DNA from: Allium sativum
Lineage: Eukaryota > Streptophyta > Magnoliopsida > Asparagales > Amaryllidaceae
NCBI GenBank assembly: GCA_030737875.1
Contig: CM060920.1
Coordinates: forward strand, 483,630,861 to 483,694,860
Length of the DNA stretch: 64,000 bases
Direction of reading: 5' to 3'
Each line of letters starts with the position of its first letter. The stretch's first letter is position 1. The notes beneath the pieces are model-generated. The model worked only from the letters and a program-made list of their open reading frames with translations, was not told the origin of the DNA and searched no databases. Below, one piece after another: positions 45,110 through 55,551 of this stretch. The position numbers and the translations under genes are program-made.

Positions 45110-47634
45110 TGTGACGGCCCGCCCCGCACCAGCCTGCATTTCCTCCAAAAGTGCGCTGTACACATGCCCGACTAGCACGGGACGGTCGTCAGAAGAAAGG
45201 AAGGAAGGGAATTAACTAAGCGAGGAACCTGTAGAATATCTCACAGCGCATGGAATAAAATATAATAATAACATACTTGACATAAAACAAGTGAGACAGT
45301 GCATAAGCTGATAACTAAAATCAACATCAATCATCAGAGCAGCGGAAATTCAAATACAGCTTATTACAATTTTCCAAATTGACTGTCTCTAAACAAAAGA
45401 ATGATAAAGTAGAAGATGCACCACCAATGCCCGAGCAGTGTTCTTCAACAACACAGGGAGAATATTATATATATTACGTGGGAGCCTCCTGCTCGTCTTC
45501 GGATCATCTACCCGTGCATCACCAGCTAACCTGTCTCTAGTCTGCTCGTGTGAGCACCCAGAGTAATAAGAGGAGACATAAAACTCTGGGTCAGACATAA
45601 AGCCTGGTATGAGTGATAAGCATCTAAACAAAACAATAACAGGTATACTAAAACATACCTGAACCTGGACCTGCAACCAAAGAGTTAGTACCACATACCG
45701 TACAATGCTCTAAGGTGCCATAATAAATAGTGTAAGAATACGCGGGTGGGGTGTGCATGTCATAATGATAGCAAAAAAATCATCCATAGCAACCATCCTC
45801 ACATCTCTCACTCAGTGCGTAAAGCATACGGTGTCCACCACTGTCAATCACTAGACCCATCGAAGTAGTGACGGAGTTCGACTTGTACAACTACTGCTAC
45901 TACCAAGCTTACCACATGGAGTCATGGCCAAATCTTTACAAATGACCCCACTTCATTGGTCTATAGCCCTTTAGTCGTACCTAGGCCACTTTGGCCCTGA
46001 ATCCGTTCACATACCTCCCATACATAGTGATCCAAAGTCATAGACATCGACAACTCCTTTGCACTCGTCCCGCAGCAAAGCCCAACTCATGAAGTGAACT
46101 CATTGGTTCCCAACTGGTTCTGGGATCCTGAGCTCTAACTTCCATTTGGACTACCTTTGCATCTCGGGTTATAGTCTTCACCTCCGGATCGGTCTTCATT
46201 CGGTCTTCTCCTCGGATCGTGCTCCCTTGGATGGTTCGGTTCGTGGCGCGCCTCCCCAATCGGATCGGGTCGAGTTCCTGCTAGCTCGTGGTGCTCCAGC
46301 TCCATCGGATCGTGTCGCGCCATACGGATCGCGCCTCAACAGCTCGTGGCGCTGGCAACCCATTGGGTTCGGGTCGTGCTACCTCGTCTGGATCGCCGTG
46401 CCTCATCTCGGATCGCACCTTCTGATCGGTTCGTGATCCACCAAGCTGGAGCGATTCGGATCGAGGTACTTCAGTTTGGACACGGCGCTGCATCGGTTCG
46501 TGGCCTTCGAAGTGGAGCGGATCATGGCGCGAGCTCCAATCGGATCTTCTCGCGTGGGGGTCCTGGTCGGTTCGTGACGCATGGGGCGATCCGGTCCCTG
46601 TGTAAATTCCTACAATTTCTTCCAGCGACTGTTTACGCTATTCGACGGCGTTTTTGACCAAACTGACACTTCTAATCAATCATAAAACACACCATAGAGT
46701 CATAGCAACATGTAATAGCAACCACAACAGCAAAACAACAATTCAAATGAATCAAAATGGATCAAAAGTGGCTAAAACCTCACATTTACCCACAATCCCT
46801 CTTAATCATGTTTAAGCACATACTTAGCAAAACTTAATCAAATCATCCAAGTTTTCTAACAGAAGTATAAAACATTATTTAAGAATTTCTAAACATTTTT
46901 CCAGATTTTATTCGTGTATAAATTCGCTAATTAACACTAATTACCCCTTAATCAACCGTAATTAGTGAGAAATCATGCAAATCACTCACCTTTGCCACAA
47001 CTAAAACCCCAAAACTGAAATATTCTCTGATTTGGCGCTGTTCCCAATCTTACACAGCAGCTCTACCTCGGTTCTCGTGCTAATACTCCTTGATTTGATG
47101 TCTGCTAAGCCTAATCTTCAATTAGAAAGTGATTTTGGGTGTTTTAGAGAGATCTAGAGATTGGAGGCCATGGCTAGGTTAAGAGGGATGGAAAGTGATG
47201 GCTGAAAAATGAGAAAAAGGTATTCTCCAAACCCTAACAGCCCTTTTAAACTCCTAATCCCGAAATTCCCCTTTGGGCCTAGCTGTTAATCACCCGGTTA
47301 AGCCCAATTAAGCTGTTTTCACCATCTGAAACTTGTTTCAGCCATATCTCTCAAACGCTGAGTCCGTTTGGCTAATGGGACCACTCTACGGAAAGAGAAA
47401 CCATCATCCGGAGCCAATGGAAGTGGTTTCAGGTCAAAATTCTTTTCCAGTCAAAAGTTATGGCCAAAACAGTGCCAACTAAGGGTAAAATGGTCATTTA
47501 AAAATCGGGAAAAATCATGAACATGGGAAATGACCCCAATAGTCATCTCCCAAAGTTACATGACCATACGACTTCATATGTGAAAGAAATAAATATCCTA
47601 CGATCCTATGATGCGTAGAATACGGGTCGTTACA
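45110..47634 (-). repeat. 5' LTR of the young chromovirus
   Basis: Near-identical to 37866-40391, including the GC-rich repeat array (about 46174-46589) and the inverted repeat (46935-46944, 46958-46967). Confidence 0.95.
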
Positions 47635-47639
47635 GGAAC

Positions 47640-48407
47640 GACTTTGTTAAGGAAAAGCTATCAGAAGAATTTGAGGTAATAAGTTTGTATTGTATTCATT
47701 ACGAAATAAAGGTAAATTATAGTTTATTAATGTATTTCTATATAGGAAACTAGAAAAAAATTCAAAGCAATGAGAGGTAAAATTAAAATTCCACATACAA
47801 TGAGCAGAAAGGGTTATGCGAGATTAGAAGAAGATATGGTAAGAAATGCACATACATGTACGTCGGTGATAATTTATTCTTTGGTACAACTTACTATTTT
47901 ATTATTTGCAGAAAAAGGAAAGTGGAGTAATAGATATTAGCCGAGACGAGCTATGATGCAAAGTCCATACAAAAAAATGGAGCCCCCCGAATTCCATTAC
48001 TACCGAGTGCATAGTAAGTTTTTCCCCCTTTGTACTACCATTAAAATCTATTGAATATAATAGAAGTTTTCAGCTTATAATGTAATAACAGATTGAATGA
48101 TATCTGTAACTTTGAACAGAATAGAAACAAATTCTTACTATTATTATTGACTCACATCATATTTTTATACTTGAACTTTGGATATGTTCCGATTTATATC
48201 TAAGAGCTGAGTGGCAATAAATTTACCACCGTTGAACACTAATGGTGGTAGTTTATTCATATTTCGTATTTATTGAAATATTATATTTTAATTTGTAGGC
48301 TAGGATAAAAGATCACCAAGATAATGCTTAGAGCTCTCAAGGAACAACATCAGCAAGTTGAGATGGTGTTTCTTTAGTTTTTGGAAATGAACATAGGGGA
48401 AGTGTGA
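47640..48407 (+). pseudogene. TNP1-like gene, middle exons with stops
   Basis: The interrupted exon resumes as DFVKEKLSEEFE and ends at 47675 before a GTAATA donor. Exon 47746-47838 reads TRKKFKAMRGKIKIPHTMSR then KGYARLEEDM, the core Transposase_24 pattern. Exon 47912-48013 (KKESGVIDISRDEL) has an in-frame TGA at 47954-47956 where the family usually has Trp. Exon 48299-48407 has stops at 48329 and 48359 before FGNEHRGSV, where LARD-B splits it. Each exon has plausible GT/AG borders. The stops show decay. Confidence 0.7.
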
Positions 48408-49476
48408 TGTAACGACCCGTATTTTCTGCGATATTATAATTAATTAATTTAATTATTTATATAGTGATTTAGAGAATTAAATGGTCGTTTAATTAAATAA
48501 TATTGAATATTTAATTAATATAAATAATAGAATAATATATTTAATTCCGAAATAATCGAAAATAGTAGAATTCACAATATGATGTGAATTGGGAAATTCA
48601 AAATATTTAATTCAGTGTAGAATTGAATAAAAGTAATGAACATATTATTTAAATGAAGTTTGAACGTATAATTATATTATAATTATAATCGAGCTCGAAA
48701 TGGCGCTGCAGTTCGCTATTTGGCGATTGAAACTTCAATTGAATATACAGGGTCCGTTTTAAATTGGATTTCCGTGAAACAAGAAATGTTCGGAGCTAGT
48801 GAAGTATATTTTTCTAATGAAAAAGAAAAATCGGGATTTCGTCGTGTAGATTTTGAATTATGTCCAAATCAAATTTTCAAATAGTCGCTATGGAATTCCT
48901 TTATAATTTATATCGATTTACTTATATTTTAAAAGGATTTAAATATAAATCGAATATCAATATAACTGGGAAATTGGAAATATCAAATTATATATCCAAT
49001 TGGAGCTATAAGATATTCTATTGTGAATATATACGATAATATTTATTTTTAAATATTTAATTCAATTATTTTTAAATATATTAAATATTTAAATTGGATT
49101 ATTTAGAGCTTTAAAAATAGCCAGTTTTGCAAATAACCTCCGTTTTCGATGAAACTAATTTTGTTGTATCCGTAATATTAAATTATTGTTAGATTCCAAT
49201 TTTCTTGATTTTTGGGGTCACTGTGTGGCCGTACGGATTTTTAATGTGAAAAACAGTCAGTATTTTGATGGTTAAAAATACGCTATGTGAGCAAACGGAG
49301 TCAGAATTCGACGAAACCAGTTTTGTTGGGTCCGTAATGTCAAACTGTAACCGCATGTCCATTTTCGTGATTTTTGGATATCATGTGTGATCATGGGGAT
49401 TTTAAAACAATGAACAGAGGTGACGATCCAATATAAACTAAGATAAAAATCAAATAAAATAATATAAAAATCTACC

Positions 49477-49484
49477 TATAAATA
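49477..49484 (+). promoter_or_regulatory. TATA box of the LARD-B 5' LTR
   Basis: TATAAATA in the context CTACCTATAAATATTC, identical in the 3' LTR at 56621-56628. It is followed by a pyrimidine-richer leader. It implies U3 of about 1.1 kb and a transcript start near 49510. Confidence 0.55.
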
Positions 49485-51108
49485 TTCAACTTCCTTCTAA
49501 CTTAACCCTTACTCCTCCGGTCAAAATATCTTGCGCCGCTAGCAAGAAGAATTTCAACAATGAAATTCAAAGTTCAAAAATCCATATAAACTTGAATTAA
49601 ACCCCATAAATCATAAAACAAATATTTTCGTGATCAGTGTGGTTTGCTGTTCAATCTGGCATGATATTTGGAAGGTGCGCATGCGTCTTTGGGCAACTGT
49701 GTTTTGAAAGCGCCACCTAGGGCCTGTAAATACCGAAAATATAGATATAGATGAGTGATTTGAGCGGTAGCATGGTATTCGTAGTATGGAAGTGGTTCGC
49801 TTGGGTGTTTTTGTGTGAATTCGGTGATGAAGATTGACGTGCAATGTACAGGATTGAAGCGCAGGGATATTCATCGCAGGGGTGAAAGTGTTGTCGAGTT
49901 TAACCAAAATGGTATGGGTTGAAAGAGATTTCAAAGGAGTGAATTTTGGTTTGTGTCATTTGATTTATGGTGGATTAAAAATGGAGTTTGGATTTTTCGA
50001 TTGAAATGGAAATGGCAAGAGAACTCACTGCGGAATTACTGGAGATCGGGGAAGATGGAGTTGAAAGGGAGCGGGTCTGTTAATTGAAATGGGCTTGGGC
50101 CTTAGGTTGAGGCCCGGATTTTTATTTGTTTAATGTTTAAACTAATTTCAATAGTGTATTAAATTAGAAAATGTATAACTATTTCATACATTATCAGAAT
50201 TTCGAACGGTCAGATCCGTTAGGATCGTATGGATGGCGGCAACGAAATGGAACAGACTGGGAGTGGATTGGAGATCGTTACAATTTATAGTGAAATAAAT
50301 TGTCAGAATCAAATCAAAGATATTTAATCGTTATTCAACGATAACTGTCCAATGTGAGTAAAACTCACCAACTCTACCAGTTCATATTTTTATAACGTAT
50401 TTTTAGAACTGATAAATAATGAATGATTGTTGTGTGTTTACTGTTTGGTTGAACTGCTAATTGATTGGTTGAAAATATCGATATAGTTATATATGTATCA
50501 TTAATCAAATATTGATTCTTTTTATCATACTATTTCATATTGAATTAAAATTGATGTGAATTATATTGTGTAACATCTGTGGATGAAGGGAAACAGGTCG
50601 GTGGGATCCAACTGGATTCCTCAATATTTATAATACTATTGTTTTTATATATTGTGATATATGATGTGATATTTAATCTGCTGTTGATTATGTGTGTTTA
50701 GATGATACTGATCATGGTTATTTGGTATTTTAAATACCATAAGATATACTAGGATGTAGAAGAGGGGATTTTCAAAGTATATTTTGAAAATAAATTATTT
50801 ATATAAAATCAATGGATTTTATATACAAAAGGAAAAGGATTTCATAAAAGAAAATAATTATAAAATTAAAGGGTTTTATAAAAGGAAATATTTGTAGAAC
50901 ATTTACAAATAGAATTAAAAAGGAAATATTTATTTGTTAAATAAATAGAATTAAAAAGAAATATATATTGTTAAATAAATAGAATTTAAAAGGAATAGTT
51001 ATTTAGAAAATAAATAGAATTTAAAAGGAATAGTTGTATCGAAAATAAATAGAAAGAGAAAAGGAATATTTATTTAGAAAATAAATAAGATATTATAAAA
51101 GGAATTTG

Positions 51109-52105
51109 AGTTAATCAAATAGAGTTAATCCAATAGAGTTAATCGAACATTTGTCATTCGATTAGAGTTAATCCAATAGAGTAAATTGAATATTAGTTAT
51201 TCGATTAGAGTTAATCAAATAGAGTTAATCCAATAGAGTTAATCGAATATTAGTTATTCGATTAGAGTTATTCGAAAGGAGTTATCGAATATTAGATATT
51301 CAGAAGGAGTTATCGAATATTAGTTATTCAAAAGGAGTTATCGAATATTAGTCATTCGAAAGGAGTAATCGAATATAGTTTATTCGAAAAGAGGTTATCG
51401 AATATTAGTTTATTCGAAAAGAGGTTATCGAATATTAGTTTATTCGAAAGGAGTTATCGAATATTAGTTTATTCGAAGGAGTTATCGAATATTAGTTTAT
51501 TCGAAAGGAGTTATCGAATATTAGTTATTCAAAAGGAGTTATTGAATATTAGTTATTCGAAATGAGTAATCGAATATAGTTTACTCGAAAAGAGGTTATC
51601 TAATATTAGTTATTCGAAAGGAGTTAGCGAATATTAGTTATTCGAAAGGAGTAATCGAATATACTTTATTCGAAACGAGTTATCGAATATTGGTTATTCG
51701 AAAGGAGTTATCGAATATAGTTTATTCGAATAGAGAGAAAAGAGTAAATCGAATATGGCGATTCGAAGAAGAGAATTGATCGAATATTAGTTATTCGAAA
51801 GGAGTTAATCGAATATAGTTTATTCGAATAGAGTTAAAGGAGTTAACCGAATATAGTTTATTCGAAAGGAGTTAATTAGTCGGAGTTAATTGATTAGAGT
51901 CAATCCAATAGAGTTAATCGAGTTAGAGTTAATTGAAAGGAGTTAATCGAGTGGAGTTAATCAAATAGAGTTAATAGAATAGAGTTATCAAATAGAGCTA
52001 ACTGATAAGAGTAAATCGATTAGAGTTAATAGAATAGTGTTAATTAAATAGAGTAAATCGAATATGGCTATTCGAAGAGAGATTATCGAATATAGTTTAT
52101 TCGAA
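51109..52105 (+). repeat. 28-bp minisatellite in the LARD-B 5' LTR
   Basis: About 1 kb of diverged tandem units with a 28-bp period, core CGAATATTAGTTATTCG, joined by AAAGGAGTTAT. The core is itself an inverted repeat (CGAATA/TATTCG). Edge units are shorter variants (GAGTTAATC). Confidence 0.85.
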
Positions 52106-53631
52106 GGAAAGAGTTATCGAATAGATATTTATACGAAAGAGAGTTACGTAAGGAAGTTTCTTAAAGGTTTAAAAGGTGAACCTTGTCTGTTTCGAAGTTA
52201 GAAATGTTATTCAGTTAAGGTCTGAGAGGTAGTTATACCCTAAATTAATTGGCGTCGTTTTTAACTAAGGAATGGTTAAGGTTCGACAGTGAAGGTTGGT
52301 TAAGTGAAATTAGTTAATGAGTGTAAGGTTTTGAGTTGGCCTAGCGATGCTTTATTAAACATCTGGTTAAATCCAAATGTAAGGGTTTTGGAAATGTTTT
52401 CCAAATAAGAATTAGGGATACTTTCTAATATAGGAAATAAGAAATGGAAACGTTTTCCAAAGTTAATAACGTATATTTTCTAAAATTAGAAAATAAGGAT
52501 TTGATGAATAAATGGAAACGAGAAATGGGGAAATGCATAAATGTTGATTGATGATTGATCGATAAAATTTTCATTTGGAAATAATATCGTTGTTTGCACA
52601 CGTGTTTTTCTTTGACAGTTAACTCACTGACTATCGAAGTTTTTGACCATTGTTCCATCGTCAATACGAAGAGACCGGGATCAGATTCATTATCTGAAAA
52701 CCACTCTTTATGGACGTTAGCATTGCATTCAAATATGATGAAGATAATTGAAGACGGAGTTATGCAAGGGCTGTTCTGTTTACAGAATAGTATCTTCGGT
52801 TTGTCCAGTCCCCGGACGACCTGTATGGAAGAATGTCTGACTGGGTATATTTAATAGATCGCGTAAGTTGATCTCTTCAAATGTATTTACGTTTGGTAGC
52901 GGAGAAATTCGTTTCTCTTAGCTGTATACCCGTTGTATATTTGGGGAAATAAAATTGTGATTTGGCGAGTATGACGATGTGACATTCAAAGTGAATAAAT
53001 GTGTGATCTGTCAGAGATAATCGTAGCCTCTAGCCTCATAACTGGGAAATGACAAAAATCGGGCAGGCAGCATGGCTAAATAGTTGGCTGCCAATTAGGC
53101 TGTATTGCCACCTATCTAGAGATATTCATTTCATTCTATAATCTATTGTCGATGCTGTCCCATTCGGGAAACGGTTGCTGATCCCAACCGTTGGTGATAT
53201 ACATTCGATACACTCAAGCGAAATGAGTGGTCGGTCATGTGTGGTCGGGTTGTAAGATGTTCTTGTTGAACCCAGTGTATTCCTCTCTAGAATTACACTA
53301 TCGGAAGGTGGTTCCATACCTTGTCATAGTTGTAAATCCATTACCCAACAAGTGCTCGCGGTTTTGATTGTATACTGTATATGTGGAACGTGAGATGAAA
53401 GAGTTCTGCAAGATGATTATTATATTTTGGTTGATAGACACTATTATAATATCAAAAGAGTTTTGATATAAAAGATCATTGTTTCTTTCAAAATGATTTG
53501 AAAGTTAAATCAAATTGATTTGGATTCTCATAAGGGAAAACACCGTTCTGTTATACGGCGTGGTCTTATGAGATATCATCTAATTGCTCAAACTGTTTTT
53601 AACTGATTTACTCACACCAGTCCCATGATTG

Positions 53632-53689
53632 ACTTAGAGTTTATTTTTTTGTTTTCCCTAAACTCTTGGGTGCCCAATTTTGTACGGGC
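53632..53689 (+). promoter_or_regulatory. Conserved overlapping hairpins near the LARD-B 5' LTR end
   Basis: Stem 1 pairs ACTTAGAGTTTA (53632-53643) with TAAACTCTTGGGT (53659-53671), leaving one bulged T. Stem 2 pairs CTTGGGTGCCC with GGGCGGTCAAG around TGCCC/GGGCG, and shares bases with the right arm of stem 1. Acceptor-like ATTTTACAG follows at about 53704-53712. The 3' LTR equivalent is 60822-60880. Confidence 0.5.
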
Positions 53690-54048
53690 GGTCAAGTAGT
53701 CAGGATTTTACAGATATACTTGGAGAGCTTGGAGTAGGAGGCTTCAGGATTATATAACTATTGTTTATTCTGGTGTGTTGTAAGTGTTGTACTCTAATAA
53801 TGTTACTGTATACATATACTGATTTTATTTCAAGGATATGTTATCTATTATATGTTGTTCGTTCCGCTGTGAGATTCGTGTTACTCTAATGTTGTATGTT
53901 CTTCTTCTTCTTCTATTCTAAGTTTCTATCTTATCTATCCTCACCCTCTGTTTTCTTTCTATTAGTTTTCTGGTTTCCAGTGTAATTTGGGTTGGAATTG
54001 CGTTATTTGGTCAGCTCAAATTGTACTGGAATTTCAGGACACTACAGT

Positions 54049-54060
54049 TGGTATCAGAGC
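54049..54060 (+). other. Primer binding site of LARD-B, joined to a hairpin
   Basis: TGGTATCAGAGC matches the initiator tRNA-Met 3' end, two bases after the LTR. Its last four bases start a 10-bp stem: GAGC, bulged C, TAAGGT (54057-54067) pairs with ACCTTAGCTC (54077-54086). Confidence 0.92.
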
Positions 54061-55536
54061 CTAAGGTTAAGTAATTACCTTAGCTCTGTGGCGTGACTCA
54101 GTAGAGATGGGGTTAGTAATGCCCTAGATTGAGTTGAGTGTATTTATACGAGTGAACATATTTTCTATTTGATACAAAAAAATTGTTTTATATTGCAGAG
54201 ATTTATTGGTTGAGTTGTTTATGAGTTATGGTCGATTAGTTTGACCCACTATATCGGTAGGAGTTTCTAAACACTCGAATACGATGAACCGACACAGTAG
54301 TTTTGAAAAGAGGGTAAAACAAAATAATTTTTACCCAAATTATATTTTGATATAAACGAAGTATAGATATTCGTAATGATTATAATATATTGGATGTGTT
54401 GGTTGTGATTATAATCGAATAAGATTATAAAATGTGAAACGGTTATGTAAATAGCCAATCAGAAGTCATATATGTAAAATACGTGAAATCAGATGAATTA
54501 AATTAGAATTGGAATTAAAACCCTGGAAGGTTATAAAAGTGTTTGTAAATGAATCTGGGTTAAATATAAGTGAATTTTAAAATCCTGGGAGATTTTAAAT
54601 TGTTTACAAAGCATTGTGAATGGTATTTTGAAATGTATTTCAAATGGAAGTGTCTATAAATGGTTTAAAAGTGATATAGTATTGAACTCACTTCGATCGC
54701 TGGAAAATAAATTCTGATGACGACAGCTGCATCATCAGTGTTCATTTTCGAGTTGCTGAGTGACAGTTTACTACCAAAGATTTTGTTTTTAAATTGTTTT
54801 GCGAAAACAAGTGTTCAGAAATTCAAAGGTTTTGAATTGTTGTTATGATTTCAAATTTGATTTGAAATAAAACCCAGGAAATTGAATTTCTGAAATTGAA
54901 ATTAAAATTTAACTTATGAAATTAAATAGATTCAAATGGAAAAGGTGAATATATAAATTAGAATGTAACTTAAAATAAGTTAAATAGAGTCCAGATTTGA
55001 TTATGAATAATCGGGAATGGAATTGAGTGATAAGTAAAGAGTTTGGAATTTGTGATTAGGGTTGAAAGGAAATTAGACTTAGGTATAAGCGAATGGTTGT
55101 GTTAAAGATAAATTGATTTGAGATCAAGTTGGAAATGTATTGGTATATGCAGAATTGGCAATAAATGGAAATGATATACTGATATACCCGACAAAAAGGT
55201 ACTAGTTTATATTATATATGGGTTTGAGATTTTGATGAGCTGAATTGGCAAGCCGCTGGGCTGTTTGATTTTCTTTTGGGTTGAAAAAGGCCTAGAGAGG
55301 CGAGTTGGAGTTTGAGCTATTGACCAGTACAAAGGAGGTGCTGGGAATTTTTTTCGAAAAGTTAAGGTGTTAGAAAATTTTCAGGATTTTTGAAAATTTT
55401 TGTTAGTAGGAATAAATAAATATTTAATTGAAATTAAATTGGTTCAGTTGAAACTGAAGTTAAGAAGTGAACAAATAAGTTTTAACCAGTTAATAGGGTT
55501 TGTTTTCTACCTTAACAATTTTGAGGACGAAATTAT
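54061..55536 (+). other. LARD-B internal region, non-coding
   Basis: AT-rich with no open frame above about 80 codons, and no gag, protease, RT or integrase motif. The last part (about 55335-55536) resembles the 3' internal end of LARD-A and keeps the GAGGACGAAAT motif usual before the purine tract. If there is a packaging signal, it would be expected here or in the 5' leader. Confidence 0.75.
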
Positions 55537-55551
55537 TTTAAGGGGGAAGAA
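55537..55551 (+). other. Polypurine tract of LARD-B
   Basis: TTTAAGGGGGAAGAA directly precedes the 3' LTR start TGTAACGACCCG at 55552. Confidence 0.88.

Larger units (their letters stand above)
37866..47634 (-). mobile_element. Ty3/gypsy chromovirus (probably Tekay/Del-like), young, full length
   Basis: It is flanked by GGAAC (37861-37865 and 47635-47639). LTRs are 2526 and 2525 bp and differ at about 3 of the first 230 bases, so it is probably the most recent insertion of the window. The minus strand carries gag-protease, RT, RNase H, integrase and chromodomain in order. Only three disruptions are obvious: a TAG at 43715-43717, a frameshift near 42980-43020, and a small deletion near 41590. 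It splits an exon of the TNP1-like gene. Confidence 0.95.
48408..54046 (+). repeat. 5' LTR of LARD-B (5639 bp)
   Basis: It starts TGTAACGACCCG and ends GGACACTACA. The order is: U3 with two copies of a shared module (about 49130-49250 and 49280-49400), TATA (49477), a leader, A-rich repeats (about 50770-51105), a 28-bp minisatellite (51109-52105), unique sequence, and a conserved hairpin block (53632-53689). The minus-strand frame at 49611-49934 and its partner in the other LTR (56755-57051) have no recognisable domain. Confidence 0.93.

Noticed and set aside
44912..45178. 89-codon upstream extension of the gag frame
   Set aside because: It runs through the primer binding site and into the LTR; the Met at 44909-44911 is the sensible gag start.
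49611..49934. Minus-strand frame of 107 codons, partly kept in the other LARD-B LTR (56755-57051)
   Set aside because: The two copies differ by frame-altering changes at the N terminus, it lies opposite to transcription in the leader region, and I recognise no domain.
51109..52105. Repeat array that might be taken for a CRISPR array
   Set aside because: Units are contiguous 28-bp tandem repeats without unique spacers, inside a plant retrotransposon LTR, and are repeated at 58262-59335.
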